This document shows positions 20,402 through 32,209 of a DNA stretch of 64,000 nt, in pieces. The notes below the pieces were generated by a model. That model had not been told where the DNA came from, searched no databases, and saw nothing but the letters and a program-made list of their open reading frames with translations. Source of the stretch: Aplectana chamaeleonis (lineage: Eukaryota > Nematoda > Chromadorea > Rhabditida > Cosmocercidae); the NCBI GenBank assembly GCA_029168955.1, contig JAPDOI010000021.1:708001-772000 (forward strand). Reading direction: 5' to 3'. Position numbers and translations under genes: made by a program. Each line of letters opens with the position of its first letter. Position 1 is the first letter of the stretch.

Positions 20402-20884
20402 AGGCAGTGTTCATGATGAAAATCGTTTTTCTGTTTTGCCACCTATCTTGAAAACGGCCCCATGCTGATTCCAATGATGTCTCTGAAATCGTACTAGACC
20501 TGGGAACGGAGTTATGGTCCCTCAAAAATTGAGCTAACGAAACATGGTGGACGAATTGTCCGACGCTTGCAACTTCCGTCTTCTGAAGCCGATCTATGCG
20601 AGCTGACCTGAGTAATGATAGAAGTTGAAAATAAAGGGAAGAACGGGGCTAATGATTGGAAATCATCGCTCATCTCACGATCTCGAGCATTCATTTGTTC
20701 ACGTCGGTGGGCGTGTGTTGCGCTTTTGGGGTTTGCCTTGCGCTCGAAATGGCAACTTCAGGCTCTTTTGGAGCTTTTCCTAGCTCGTTTTCATGCGTTC
20801 TTTCGACGTCAACGTTACAGTGTGCCCCTCCACTACCCATTCCTAGTGGAAACTGAAACACATTTTTTATCGCGAACACTGTCT
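20402..20884 (-). mobile_element. Miniature inverted-repeat element, about 490-bp family, copy 2
   Basis: 483 bp flanked by TTAA (20398-20401, 20885-20888). Ends AGGCAGTGTTCATGATG and CGCGAACACTGTCT. Same family as 4471-4957 and 33533-34018, in the opposite orientation; shows the two-box core as complements near 20503-20518 and 20547-20562. Confidence 0.85.
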
Positions 20885-21613
20885 TTAAGGGCGCATGGCC
20901 GATTTAGAGTCTACGTATTCAATTCAGTCTTATGAATGGACGGGGCTGCGACGGTAGATCGCCGCGCGCGATCGGAATCCCGTTGGCCTGTGATGCCGCG
21001 AACACGGCACGGCCAGCCGCCTGGTCCATGCGTCAGACTAAATATAATATGGAAACCATACGTGTCTTCTGATCCGCCTCAGATGATACCCACCTCAGCC
21101 GTACGCCCCCCCCCCCAACGTAAATCAGCCCCCCCCTTGCGCTCTGCGGAGTCGGAAAGAGTGTATGCACATGCATATGTATACCAAGTGGGCTACAGTA
21201 CCTTTCGTAGGATTTGGTCAGAATGCGCGCGAGGACGCGTCCTAAGCGTTCATCTTAATAAATCTCTTTAATGAATTGTTTAGGATTTGAGTAGTTATTT
21301 AAGATCCTGGTGAGAAGGGCTGTCCAACGATAGAATGATGATTGCTAGAGTTCCTGAACACAAAAGTTTGGGGAGAAATTATCAGTGTGCCATGCAGTAT
21401 GCTTTAGTATTTGGGTGCAGAGAACCATGTGTGCCGTACAACGATCTGCAAATACAGTAGTGTATTCCTGACACCATACGACAGGAGCCTGGGGCATTTA
21501 AAAATCTAATTTTAACTGAATGGAAGTTCATTGAAAAAAATGCGAAAAATGAACAGATGTCTTTGAAATGTGCTTTGACGTCCTTACTAGTTAGGAACAT
21601 AACTTTCCTGCTC

Positions 21614-21877
21614 TTATTCTGTATTTGCTGGCAGTTGCATAGATTGCCCGATTTTTCCGTATGAAAAGTTCCAGCTGAGACCGGTGGGGATAGATCGATT
21701 GCTGGGCAGATGATTGACGGCGACGCCTGCTCCGAATGTATGAATAAGTCCAGCAAACAAAGTGATGAAGTCCACCTGTTTGCCGGCTAATAGAATGGTT
21801 GCGACATTCATGCTCGACGCACCTCTCCCTTTCCGTGGTGGTTTTTTTACCTTCAAAGATTTAGGGCCTGTGCTCAT
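21614..21877 (-). CDS. Candidate first exon or small protein, unidentified
   Basis: An ATG at 21877 directly follows CAG, as expected for a spliced-leader acceptor. The frame runs 87 codons: MSTGPKSLK, a basic VKKPPRKGRG, then SSMNVATILLAGKQVDFIT and LFAGLIHTFGAGVAVNHLP, ending at a TAA. The middle is hydrophobic with small residues and could span or bind a membrane. Codon use looks natural. A GTAAAA after MSTGPKSLK could be a donor, so the exact structure is uncertain. No family recognised. Confidence 0.38.
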   Translation of the reverse strand: MSTGPKSLKVKKPPRKGRGASSMNVATILLAGKQVDFITLFAGLIHTFGAGVAVNHLPSNRSIPTGLSWNFSYGKIGQSMQLPANTE

Positions 21878-23453
21878 CTGATCATAGGGCGAGTTCCAGT
21901 GCGATTCGCTTCATATGTTCCTAGCGGCAACATTTTGTAAGCCTTTGATAAAAAAAAATTCACAGGCTCCATTTTTAGCCGAGCTGCAAAAATTTTGTCA
22001 CCGGAGAGTCCAGCCAAAATTTTGATTTTAATACTGCCCGCTCAATCGGTGCGCAGTTAGTCCCAGAAGACGTTCGAAGACAGAAGTTCTTCGTTGAGTT
22101 GTGTTATGTACCTGTAGTTGATTCTCCAGTTCATCGACCTAGAACTTGAAAAAAGTCCAGTATTCTGGCTACCATCCGCATTTTATACACGTCGCGCCGT
22201 GTTAGGTTCCGTCCATACATAGCTAATCTCTGGGGCAGCCCTAGAGGTCTAGGAGAGACGTGCGCTTCAGTCGCGTGCGGTCGCACCGCGTGCCGAACTG
22301 TGCTAGGTGGTACAGCTGATTTTGGATGTATTCCTTTGAAAATTCTGGTTTTCTATTATATTCTCTGATATTGGGGAGCTAGAAGGTTGGTATTCCGTTG
22401 AAATCGTCTTTCAAAATGAATAAATCTCGATTCCTTGGATATTTTATTGGTTTTCGTCCTGACTCACAGTGGTTTGGTTCAAATTAGGACAGTGATCGGA
22501 ACTCAGAGAAAAATCGTTGAGCACCGTACTCCAACTCAGACATTAGCAGGCCCTGAGCCCACCCCGAACGCACCCGGAGCCGCGTCTAGGTTGCGCTCAG
22601 GGTGACAAATTTTTCAATTTTCGGGCCACATACGTTGCGCTTAGGGTGCTACCGACGAAATTGATTCACGCAGCGCCCTGAGCGCACCTGTCGGCTGATG
22701 GCGTAATAGTATGCCATCCATCGTAGACAGTTGCGCCCCGGGCGCTTTCTATAAAACGGTTTTAGCAACACCGTTGCAAAAATCGATACTTCAATGTATT
22801 TCAGATCCTTCGCTAATCGATTTTCGAACTCATTTTAGCTAATCGACAACTTTTCAGAAAAGATTCCAGCGATCTCCACACATTCACCCCATTAACCCAC
22901 TCTACCGAATTTTCTCAAATTGATTTGAGTCTTAACTGTTCCTTTTCTAAGCTAGTCCTGATTATGTAATATTAAGTCTTAATAGACTTTCCTCTACTCT
23001 AAAATTTGATTCCGTCACATTTCCCCTCAACATTTCAACCGTTGATCTTCTGACTTTACCTAACTCTCCTCAACTATTCAGTATATTTTCACGAATTATT
23101 AGGTATTCACAGGAGCCTTCCAGTCCAAAGTACCAGCCCCTAACAGAAGCCTTTCGAGCGAAAAAAAAATACTCGAATAAAATTCGAGCGAATGAGCTTC
23201 CTAATTGTTCAGTGTGAAATATGTATTAGATTTCAGGAAAATCCCGAATGGCTGGATCCAAGCAATTCTTTTTTTCCGATTTTTTTTTGAATAATCAAAT
23301 AAACTCGAGAACTTTCCTCCACGGATTTTTGCGAAATGCATCCGAGAAGTCGTGTAAATGCTCTAACTTTATAATATTGTCTAAATATTGATCAGATACA
23401 GCCTACGACAACGGAAAAAGACCGTACTGCCGTTGCATACTTATACTGTAGCC
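21878..23453. other. Gene-free stretch with GCGCCCTGAGCGC-type repeats
   Basis: About 22550-22760 holds diverged copies of GCGCCCTGAGCGCACC and its complement (TTGCGCTCAGGGTG, TTGCGCTTAGGGTG), suggesting a decayed foldback. Most of the remainder is AT-rich with long A and T runs and no supported gene. Confidence 0.4.
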
Positions 23454-23624
23454 ATGGCTGGCTCGGTTCAAGTTCAAGGAAACGATAATGAACAGCTGAT
23501 AATTTTTTTCTTTGTAATGTTTTTTGTGTTTCCTCAACTTTTCGTGTATATCTTGCATGTATCCAAAGTAAATAAACTGGGTGTATTGGTATTGAGTGTG
23601 TTGGGAGAAAACTTACCATTTTAA
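23454..23624 (+). CDS. Possible small single-span membrane protein
   Basis: From a GCCATGG start context the frame reads MAGSVQVQGNDNEQL, then a strong hydrophobic run (IIFFFVMFFVFPQLFVYIL), and ends after about 56 codons at a TAA. The opposite strand also has an open frame of similar length, with a GTAAGT near its start, so the coding strand is uncertain. No homolog recognised. Confidence 0.25.
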   Translation: MAGSVQVQGNDNEQLIIFFFVMFFVFPQLFVYILHVSKVNKLGVLVLSVLGENLPF

Positions 23625-23774
23625 ACGTAACCGGTGCTTTTTCTATGGAATTGCGATGAAAACTAAAAGTTTGCTGTCCATTATGCCGTGACGTTCGCAG
23701 AGGTGTAGAGAACCCTAGTGGTCGGCAAGACTAATTTTTTCACTCAATATTAGAGGAAAAAACACCGTGAACGT

Positions 23775-24962
23775 TTAAAAAAGTTCTCTCTCGAACTCCT
23801 TAGCTCTACACGTCCACTCTCGTTCGCGGTCACTTTGAAGCTGCCGACGCAACTTCCTCCTCAGACCCTTCTCCTCCACAAAGTTTCCTGCAGTTCGGAG
23901 AGCACATACTCTGTTGTAGGTAGATGTTGTTTCTTCTGAGACGTAGGCGCACATCTTCTTAGGCTGTACAACCGGGAGTGCCTCTTTCGAAGCGTCCTGG
24001 ACGCACTTGACAAAAGAATCCGCGTCGCAAAGTTTCTTCTTAGTCCGTACTCCGACGTGAATAGAAACGCGTTGTCGAAAATTCCTTCTGCACTCTTCAT
24101 CTCTGAGACTTGTCATGTCAATCCTCTGGAGAGGCTGAGCCCCTCGCTTCCTCTTATGAATCCTCGCAGTGAAGTTAAACAGAACAGGACGGTGATCCGA
24201 ATCGAATGCGACATCCCACACAGCTCTAGATCTTCGAATGTCCGATACTGGAATATTCCTCGTCAGGACATAGTCAAGCTGTAGTTTCAAAGTTGTCATC
24301 TTCCGCTTCCGCTGCTCTTCTGGAGATAGCTGGGTTGGTCCCTGCCACGTAAGCTGATTGCGGCGATGATTCCTCTTGAATGTCGATGCAATAAACAGAC
24401 CACTGCGTTCACAAAAGTCGACAAGGCGGTAGCCATTGTCCGATGTTTGCTCCACTGGGTAGAACCATTTACCGAGTACTTCGGATTCCTGATCAAGTCC
24501 CATCTACGCATTTGCGTCAATCCCCACGACAACAGCACGTTGACAAGGTATCCTGGCCAGCAACGTATTGAGTTCCTCATAAAACGCATCCTTCGAATTG
24601 TCTTCGGCGGTTTCAGTGGGCGCATGAGCACTCACTATCCACAGATTGAATCCTCTGTGATCCCGCAGTCGTACGAATGCATTCCGGCACGACGTTGAGC
24701 CAAACTCCTTGACCATACTATTGAAATCCTTCCTTACAGCTATTGCACAGACTCCCACTGTCCTATCGTCAGCGTTACCGCAGTAGATGGTGTACTCTCC
24801 GACGCTGATGACGGGTCTATCCTTGAGGCGGGTTTCCTGCAAAGCAGCAAACGGTGCATGGAAATAGCTCAGAAGTCTGGATAGCGCAGTTTTTTGGATA
24901 TCACTCGACAGCGATCGACAGTTCAGGGTGGCAAAATTGTGGCTTGTGGCCAAAGACTCCAT
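23775..24962 (-). pseudogene. RTE-like endonuclease domain with in-frame stop
   Basis: The minus strand begins MESLATSHNFATLNCRSLSS. Catalytic Asn is N14 (TLNCRS), the metal-binding Glu is E43 (ALQETR), a SAHAPT strand follows, then VVVGIDANA with the Asp/Asn pair at D149 and N151. A TAG at 24504-24506 interrupts the frame right after this motif. The same frame continues with MGLDQESE, TWQGP, QLDYVL and the C-terminal AFDSDHRP motif (the SDH of the enzyme), then a Lys/Arg-rich linker, and stops at 23775-23777. This enzyme nicks DNA to prime reverse transcription; the stop and the missing RT make it inactive. Confidence 0.85.
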
Positions 24963-25176
24963 GACTCCTTAGGTACGGATCCTAAGGTGTTATGAACCAG
25001 AGGCCTTAGTGTGCCGGACGGCGACACCTTTATGCAATGTATGGGATACTTTCGCGATATAGTTGTGCACGCTATATCGCTCGAACGTTCCCTGTGTACA
25101 CTCAAACGTCTGCTGGGTTCAGTAGAAGCAGGGGCACCAACGAGCAGGTACCAACAGACTTGTATACACACCCCCG
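23775..25176 (-). mobile_element. RTE-like non-LTR retrotransposon, 5' part only, broken
   Basis: Runs from a 5' leader at 25176 through an apurinic-type endonuclease and stops being recognisable at 23775. The 5' leader (24963-25176) carries a second open frame, also intact in the fragment at 29662-29969, ending in PLVHNTLGSV and overlapping the endonuclease start. No reverse transcriptase follows, so the copy is 3'-truncated. The endonuclease resembles those of RTE-clade elements of strongylid worms (recognition from general family features). Confidence 0.8.
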
Positions 25177-25974
25177 CATCAAGAGGTATGAGATTCAATT
25201 TACATTATAGCTTCGTAGGAAAATGGAGCCTACAGTTTGAAGCTCCAAATGTTGTTAAAGTTGCTGAAAGACTAAAACGGAAAGGTCCTGCCCGAATTTC
25301 GAGATTTTGTTCCGGGGTCCAGGTTCCCTTTTCAGATTCTCGGACCAAACCTCGGTAGAGTACGTCTCCACCCAAAGAACCTACATACAGCCTACACACG
25401 TTATCTCAAAAAAAAATGTGGCGTAGTACGTCGGCACAATAGGGTTTGCATCCCAGGACATACATCGGTTACAACCACTTGTTGGTCATCGGCAGCCTGT
25501 CCTGCGAACGGAGAAAGAATTTAGACTATCACCCCCCCCCTCCCAGCGGTGTTGGGTATGATCCTTGTCACGCGCGGCTAACTCGCGCATCCAGGAAAAA
25601 CAAAGGGGTCAATCAACAGGATATGCTGCTAATTGGCAGCAGCTCCTGCTATTGGCAGTAGCTACAGCAAGGGTGCTGCTAACCTCTTTGTACGCGGGTT
25701 GGACACCTATTTTGCTGATGTACTACCCCATGACTGTCTGAGCTAGAGAACCTTCACGAGAAAGAGGTGATAGAGATTCATACATATGTTGAGTTAGGAA
25801 TATAACAAGATTTTGAACCCCAGCCTGATTGAAAAAAAGTCCCAAAGTGTGCACGAAACGTGAAGGCGAGACTGGTTAACGATTTGGGGTTTGAGTCAAA
25901 AGAGTTTGCAGTATGCTTTCAGAAGTCGATCAGAACTCTGATGAAATGATGATTGAGTGTTTTGATCATTTGAA
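25177..25974. other. Gene-free stretch
   Basis: Contains a poly-C run near 25533 and a short imperfect repeat of TTGGCAGCAGCTCCTGCTATTGG type near 25632-25675. No gene seen. Confidence 0.35.
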
Positions 25975-26280
25975 ATTTAGAATATTTCTATATTCTAAAT
26001 ATAGAAATATTTAGAATATAATTTAGAATAATTCGAATGTGTTGACGCTGAAGTATTTGAATTTCGAATACTATCCGAAAGTCTGCTTCCGCATTATTCG
26101 AGTTTCGAATCATATCCGAAAGCCTATTTTTGACTTATTCAAATTTCCAATACTCTTCGAAACGCTATTTTCAAAGCACATGAATTACGAATATTATTCC
26201 AAAGCAAAATTTTCGAATTTCGAATCGTTCGAAAGTCGTATAATCACTCGAATATTTTCGTTACAATACAATTCGGTCTG
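25975..26280. repeat. TTCGAA-rich minisatellite
   Basis: A short hairpin of AAATATAGAAATATT near 25980-26010 is followed by about five diverged 47-48-bp units of the form TTTCGAAT..ATCCGAAAG..CT..TT. Similar in build, in inverse orientation, to the array at 4095-4275. Confidence 0.6.
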
Positions 26281-27339
26281 ATGTATGACCCTACAGCCTT
26301 TACTAAGCAAACACGCAGAAAGAATACGGCAAATTTTTTAAAAACAAAAAAAAACATAACCCAGACGAAAATTATCAGCTGTTTCCTCTCTACTGCTCTA
26401 ATGCCCTATTCTTCAGTCTCAAACTTTAGTCAGAACTGAGATTCTGCAAGGAGCGGTGTTCTCAGAAACCATCTTTTCTTTCATCGAATCAAAACTACAT
26501 TTAGCCACACACTAATCTTTTCACCGCAGGAATGATGCGTCGGTAAGGCTCAAAAAAAAAGAAAACTCATTAGATAGATCATGAAAATGATACAAAAAAG
26601 AGCCATTCGAAAGAAATGGGGTAGATGTGTCGACATCGATCAGTGTCCGAAACGTGGAGTTTGATGACTGGGCGTAGTCTCAGGGTTTCGAAATTCGCGC
26701 GTCAGTACGCATGTGGCCCGTAAAGCAACCTGAACGCACTGCACGTTGCAACCACAACAGAAACGCACCGCAAGTTCGCATATCAACTGCTCTGCGTTTC
26801 GGTTGCAGGGGGGGGGGGGAGAGGCGGAGCCGGTTGCGCTCCGGGCCTGGTACTGTCTGAGAATTCGGCCGTAAAATAAACGCGTTGTGTGTGAATGCAC
26901 TAAAGAGCGCAATTCAAGCCTGTATCGTCCCGTTTACTTTTGCGACGTGCCAATCTGACTGGGATGTGTACAAAAGGAGCAGATTTTGTTAGATCAACCG
27001 AAAAAAACGTTTGGTAAGAGGAAAACACTGTGCGATGGAGATACACATGGTTTCGACTCCAGTTTAACAAAGCTTAGTAATCGGTTTGTCTGATTCATTG
27101 AAGGAACGCTCCTTTCACAATTCCTAACGCGCTCCTCTAGACTACTGTTCACCGCAAACTCGATAGAGTCCTACAGATTTGAAGCATTTTCTTGAACTAA
27201 CGGCCACAAAAGTTCTGAGATGTCTTCAAAGTTGAAGACACGCTTGAAATTTACCTTCTTTTCTTGCTTAGCGGAATGGATTCCTTCACAGTACAAGTAG
27301 AACTGCCCGTAAACACATAGAATCACATTCCTTCACCTC
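26281..27339. other. Gene-free stretch
   Basis: Unique sequence with a poly-G run near 26808-26820. The 90-codon minus-strand frame at 26640-26912 has no recognisable domain. No gene supported. Confidence 0.3.
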
Positions 27340-27423
27340 TAAAAAGTGGCAAAAGCACTGACTAGCTAAGCAACAACTGCCTAAAAAGTGGCAAAAGCAC
27401 TGACTAGCTAAGCAACAACTGCG
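27340..27423. repeat. 42-bp tandem duplication
   Basis: The 42-bp unit containing AAAAAGTGGCAAAAGCACTG is present twice without any difference, head to tail, which indicates a very recent duplication. Confidence 0.85.
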
Positions 27424-27780
27424 TGAGAACTGAGTTCTTCCAAGCACTAACTCCTAAGAAATCGCTCAAAATGGAAAAGCTAACTTTGTGTTAATGTTTC
27501 ACTTCTTAGTCCCCCTAAATCTCCTGATTTCGGAAGGGGAGAAGAACCTCGGTAGGTGCGAAGGTTTTGGTGGGTTAAAAATTGGGCGCGAACTACTTCT
27601 TTAGTAATGTTCCAAGGTGCTATCGCAGCGGGGTGGGGGGCGCTGTGGTATCGCACGTGACCACGCCCATCTTTCCGTGCCGCAACGACTCTCCTGATTT
27701 TGGCAGGGGAGGGAAACCCCGAGTAGGTGCTCAAATTCAGTGCGGCACGGTACAATGGGCGTGGCCAATTGCATCGCTCC

Positions 27781-27890
27781 CAGGGATGAGCGGAATTCCG
27801 CATTCCGATTTCCGCAGGTTTTTAGGCCTCGGAATTCCGCTTTCCGATTTCCGAAAAATGGGTGCGGAAAGCGGAACAAAATGCGGAAAT
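27781..27890. mobile_element. CAGGGATGAGCGGA miniature element, truncated copy
   Basis: Left end CAGGGATGAGCGGAATTCCG at 27781, then CCGATTTCCG-type interior. No matching right end is seen, so the copy is truncated near 27890. Confidence 0.6.
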
Positions 27891-27915
27891 AATCTTAACC
27901 TGCATACATTGACAG

Positions 27916-27998
27916 AATTTGACGAGTTGAGACTTGCCAACTTCTATCAAAACCTGTTAGAGCAACTCAATGTTCGTGGGCTCCAGAGAGATGCGTAA
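27916..27998 (+). CDS. Possible terminal exon fragment
   Basis: After CATTGACAG the frame reads FDELRLANFYQNLLEQLNVR and GLQRDA to a TAA at 27996-27998. Composition is protein-like and helical. It follows the truncated miniature element directly. Too short to assign; may be the end of a host or transposon gene disrupted by that element. Confidence 0.25.
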
Positions 27999-28350
27999 TT
28001 GGAACTTTGTAATTCGTTAGTCATTCAACGAGAAAAAACCCTTGTTAATCGTTAGTCGGAATCGTTATTCCTTAGAAATCCAGACTTTGACAATTGGCAC
28101 TGCTAAAGCCGAAAAAGCAATCCAGAGTGAAAGAGAAAGAAGGCATGAATAGCTGCGTGGATTACCAAAACTTGATATATGTATCCTATAGAGAACAAAG
28201 TTTGAACCTTAGATATACACATAATTCACGGCCTCGGTGAGAGCTCACTATCCAGGGGTGTGTGTTTTTTGGGTTTCATCCTTCTGGCAAGAGTTTTCAT
28301 TGTCGAGAAAGATCAAGGAAATTGAGGAGTTTACGATTTTTTCGCTTCAG

Positions 28351-28446
28351 AATACATGCGATCAACCGAATGATGATCGTGACCTGCCGGCAGCGCATAC
28401 TAAAAAAACGTCCTATGTACTGAATGCTTCGCTTCACCGGATGTAG
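28351..28446 (+). CDS. Possible terminal exon fragment
   Basis: A pyrimidine-rich acceptor (TTTTTTCGCTTCAG, ending 28350) opens NTCDQPNDDRDLPAAHTKKT and SYVLNASLHRM to a TAG at 28444-28446. No family recognised; support is limited to the splice signal and composition. Confidence 0.25.
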   Translation, partial: NTCDQPNDDRDLPAAHTKKTSYVLNASLHRM

Positions 28447-29661
28447 ATACAGTGCAGGCGAAGTTCAGACACTTTGATCCGTTATAGACTGACTCAAACA
28501 ACACGCCGCTGAACGCCCAACTAGAACGCCTGCGTCGTCAGCGAGATAGTGGCAGTGGAGCCTAAAATTCAAAGGTCTGTCGCTTGCAGTAGTGACTGTC
28601 GCGATCGAGCAGCTATTTTATAGCCGGGCAATAAGCCGCTTTTAAGAAGACGCGAATCTCAAAGACTCGGGCAACGAGCCCCTCTGAATTTTCTTGACTG
28701 AGCGTGAAGCACAAACTCTCCGCACCCGACGCGCCGTGCAGCCAGTGCGCCGAGTGCCGTCTGGAGCCTTCAGCGGCTGGGCGGGCCAAGTACAACAAAC
28801 TGGGTAATTTAACCAACGGCATTGCCAACATCTGGGTCATGTTTCAAGAGAGCTTACCCCTGGAAATGGGCGTGGTTGGCGTCGAGCCGCATTGAGCTGT
28901 TATACACGCTGCGGCACTGTATACTGTTTCCTGGCGGGACCTACCCTGTTGGACATTTGCCAACTTCCATCAGCTGATTCTTTTCAGATCTAAATTTGTT
29001 AAAATATCACCATGACGACATAATGAGCACTTCTATGACAAGAGCAAGACACTTCTAGTAACTTTCTGCAATGAACAAGGATAGAGGTTATACATTTTCA
29101 GCTTCATCAGGCGCTGCTGTTGAAGTTAAGGTAAGATTGGGTTTGTGAGGCAGACACTTTCGAGATTTCTGTTTGAGAGTGTAGGACTGACGTTGCCACA
29201 TCAGAAAAAATCGTGTTGAAGCGTAAAGAAAAAATCTAAATCAGACCGAAGGTTCAAGTACAATGACTTTATACCACTAACCAGTGAGTAATTATAAACT
29301 AGGGTGAGATATAACACAATAATGAATCCTCCGTAATCATTATTGTAAGGTGTGCTCTTGAACTTTAGTTTCTGAAACGGCCCCATTGGATAGCGCACTG
29401 CTGCTGGACAAGGCCGCTGATCGCGCATGTTGAATGACATTGTTGACCCACAGCATATACGCTGCGCCGTCTGCCGACGTCAAAAGTTTGCTCGTCGCTT
29501 TAAGATAGATTCTGGCAGAATGCTGAAGATTTCTGGCAGATTACTAGAAAATTCTAACAAATTACGGATAAATTACGAATCCTTTTGGGAGAAATTCCGC
29601 CAGAAAGGAGTGGTAAAGCTCTCGAATTTCCAGGATTTCGGGTAGAACTTTTTTTGCTGAG
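28447..29661. other. Gene-free stretch
   Basis: Short open frames only (up to 79 codons), none with a recognisable domain. 29505-29580 has several diverged repeats of GATTTCTGGCAGA / AAATTAC type. Confidence 0.3.
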
Positions 29662-29969
29662 TCAGAAGTCTGGATAGCGCAGTTTTTTGGATATCACTCG
29701 ACAGCGATCGACAGTTCAGGGTGGCGAAATTGTGGCTTGTGGCCAAAGACTCCATGACTCCCTAGGTACGGATCCTAAGGTGTTATGGACCAGAGGCCTT
29801 AGTGTGCCGGACGGCGACACCTTTATGCAATGTGCGGGATACTTTCGCGATATAGTTGTGCACGCTATATCGCTCGAACGTTCCCTGTGTACACTCAAAC
29901 GTCTGCTGGGTTCAGTAGAAGCAGGGGCACCAACGAGCAGGTACCAACAGACTTGTATACACACCCCCG
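29662..29969 (-). mobile_element. 5'-end-only copy of the RTE-like element
   Basis: 308 bp matching 24869-25176 with about five substitutions and no indel. Both copies end at the same 5' base (ACACACCCCCG on the plus strand), while similarity on the 3' side stops inside the endonuclease reading frame, after the residues SRLL. Ordinary non-LTR copies keep the 3' end and lose the 5' end; this one is the reverse. Confidence 0.88.
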
Positions 29970-30607
29970 AGGCGTGAAATAACGATCAAAAACTATTGAA
30001 ACGTCCGAAAATGTTTAGTCTGCAATTCTGCGTCAAAGATGTAAAAGACGCAATATTGCAGACGAGTCTCTGATCCACGCAGCAAGCAGCGGCAATGTCA
30101 TCGCGGGACGTTTTCATTCCGCTGGTGTATAATTAGGGCCTTAGCACTGAAGAGATTTCTCGCCCAACATCGCGCGACGTCATCTTGGGGCCATAATATT
30201 TATATCCAAGACGTTAGAAGTCGTTTAGTTAGAAATGGTAGTGACAGTAGGTTACTAATATCCTGGGCCACCTAGGCATGTATATAACAACCAACGGCGA
30301 AATATTTGTCAAAAATGATGCGATCCCCCCATAGGGGAGCGATGAATGATTTTCTAACGAATTTTCGGATAGTTCACTAAATTTTCAAAAATTGTTAGTC
30401 GTTAGACTTTAGACGTAACCCCAAAAAAGCCCGTCGCTCATTTAAGTCGCTAATCGTAAGTCGCAATTATGCACATCCCCGGAGTGATCGTCATGAGATC
30501 ATTAATCTGATTAGTAACGGTTTAGTGGTAAGGATGGATAAGTATCTGGGAAACAATGGTTTGGTGCATTTAGACCCGAGGTTCAAGGATACATTTTCCG
30601 ATGCCAG
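29970..30607. other. Gene-free stretch with TTAGTCG repeats
   Basis: 30380-30480 contains GTTAGTCGTTAGACTTTAG and CGTAAGTCGCAATTATGCAC, resembling 56820-56870 (AACGACTAACGACTAA, CACGCACATCCCTGA). Likely a decayed miniature element. No gene seen. Confidence 0.35.
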
Positions 30608-30804
30608 CAGCGAGTAATCTTTGTTCCGTTTTCCGATTCCGAATTCCGCACATTTTGCGCATCGGAATTCCGCTTTCCGCCTTCCGAAATTTTAAAACTT
30701 GTTCCGATTTTCGATTTCCGAAATTTTAATTTTGTTTCGGTTTCCGAAATTTTAATTTTGTTCCGAATTCCGAAATTCTAAGTTTTTTATTCCGCTCATC
30801 CCTG
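30608..30804. mobile_element. CAGGGATGAGCGGA miniature element, right-end copy
   Basis: Ends TTCCGCTCATCCCTG at 30804; interior is TTCCGAAATTTTAATTTTG in several variants. The left end is not intact. Confidence 0.6.
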
Positions 30805-31534
30805 ATCGCTCCATAGTGCCCCCCGCCGGTAAGATAGCACCTCTTCCAAAAAATACTTTTCAATCTCCACGCCCTCAGACACAATTCTGGTGTCATATGA
30901 ATAGCGAAATGTCTACGACGCCGAAGAAGAAACGGCGTATTATGCGTGTAATGTAAAGTTTGGTGCAATCACACACAAAACTTTCCGTTTACGGCTTGGT
31001 CGGATTACGGTGTTCAAACGATTTTTCTCTGTGTTTCGATTGTTATCAAATTATGAGGCCACCATTTTTTAAATTGCATTAGTAACGAATTCACAAATTG
31101 AGAATACTGAGCATAACCTGTTTGATTCCTTGCTTTGATCTTGAAATGAAAAAGGTGAGCTTCCATTACCCAAAAAAACACTGTAGATCAGGGCGAAAAG
31201 CAACAAAACATCCAAGGAATCAAAATTCAGTATTTTTCAAAGAGGAGTTCAAGGGTAAAATCAATCTTCTAACTTCAAAATATCAGAGAATCTATTAGAA
31301 AAATAGAATGTCCGAAGGTTTACCACCGAAGTCAGCTGTATCACCTAGAACAACTCAGCACGCGGTGCGACCGCCCGCGACAGCCAGCGCGCTTCTCTAC
31401 TAGGGCATTGGTACACTTCAGCGACGGCCGGTCGCCAGCGGCAGACACGGCAACGGAGTTGTCGTTCCTGTCAAAATTTCCACGCGCTTTTGCGTGCCTA
31501 CAATTCTGCACACGCGCATCTGCGGACCATTTAA
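30805..31534. other. Gene-free stretch
   Basis: No repeat family or gene recognised. The 77-78-codon frames at 31341-31644 are mutually overlapping on both strands and cross into the miniature element at 31535. Confidence 0.3.
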
Positions 31535-31925
31535 AGGCAGTGTTCACGATAAATTTCACTTCCGATATCTCCACGGTTTACGGAAGGTCTGGTGCCCTAT
31601 ATAGCAAGGCATGCTTAGAAAGGACACGAAAGACGCGTTTTTGAGCCAAAATAGGCTCTCCCTTGTTTACGTTGATTTTTGAGCGTGGAGGAATTGACCG
31701 CTAGAAGGATGATACCTATCAGTGCAATGAAGCAAACAGAATCTGTGTCTTCATTTGTTCCTTTCAAGGGGCGGATCTGGGGCACCAAATTGCTTGTTTG
31801 CAGCCGTTATTTTGCCACTCCTGGCTCGTTTTCTACCGTTCCTTTGGCACTGATAGCCTAGGATCTTTCTCCCCTATCATTTTACTGAGGAAAGTCAACG
31901 AGGATGATCATCGTGAACACTGCCT
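31535..31925 (+). mobile_element. Miniature element, GATGATCATC family, complete copy
   Basis: 391 bp flanked by TTAA (31531-31534, 31926-31929). Ends AGGCAGTGTTCACGATAAA and GATCATCGTGAACACTGCCT. Same family as 16818-17206 and 53795-54243. Confidence 0.85.
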
Positions 31926-32209
31926 TTAATGGACATCGATTGTGTTCCTAATATTGTTCTCCTGGATGAAGATGTATGAGGAACACTTTTTTGATGGAAA
32001 AGATGTCACTATGAAGGATATGAATCACAGATCTGCAGTGCATATTCACTCCAGATTAAAGGCAGTTTACACGAGGGAAAAATCTTTATTTTTTCACAGA
32101 AACGTGAGCTTTGGCACCTACCGATGAAAACAGTGAAGGGGGAATCACGAAAAACCATCGGAAAGTGGGCGAAAATCGCGTGGGTCAGTCAATAGAGTAC
32201 ATCAAACGA

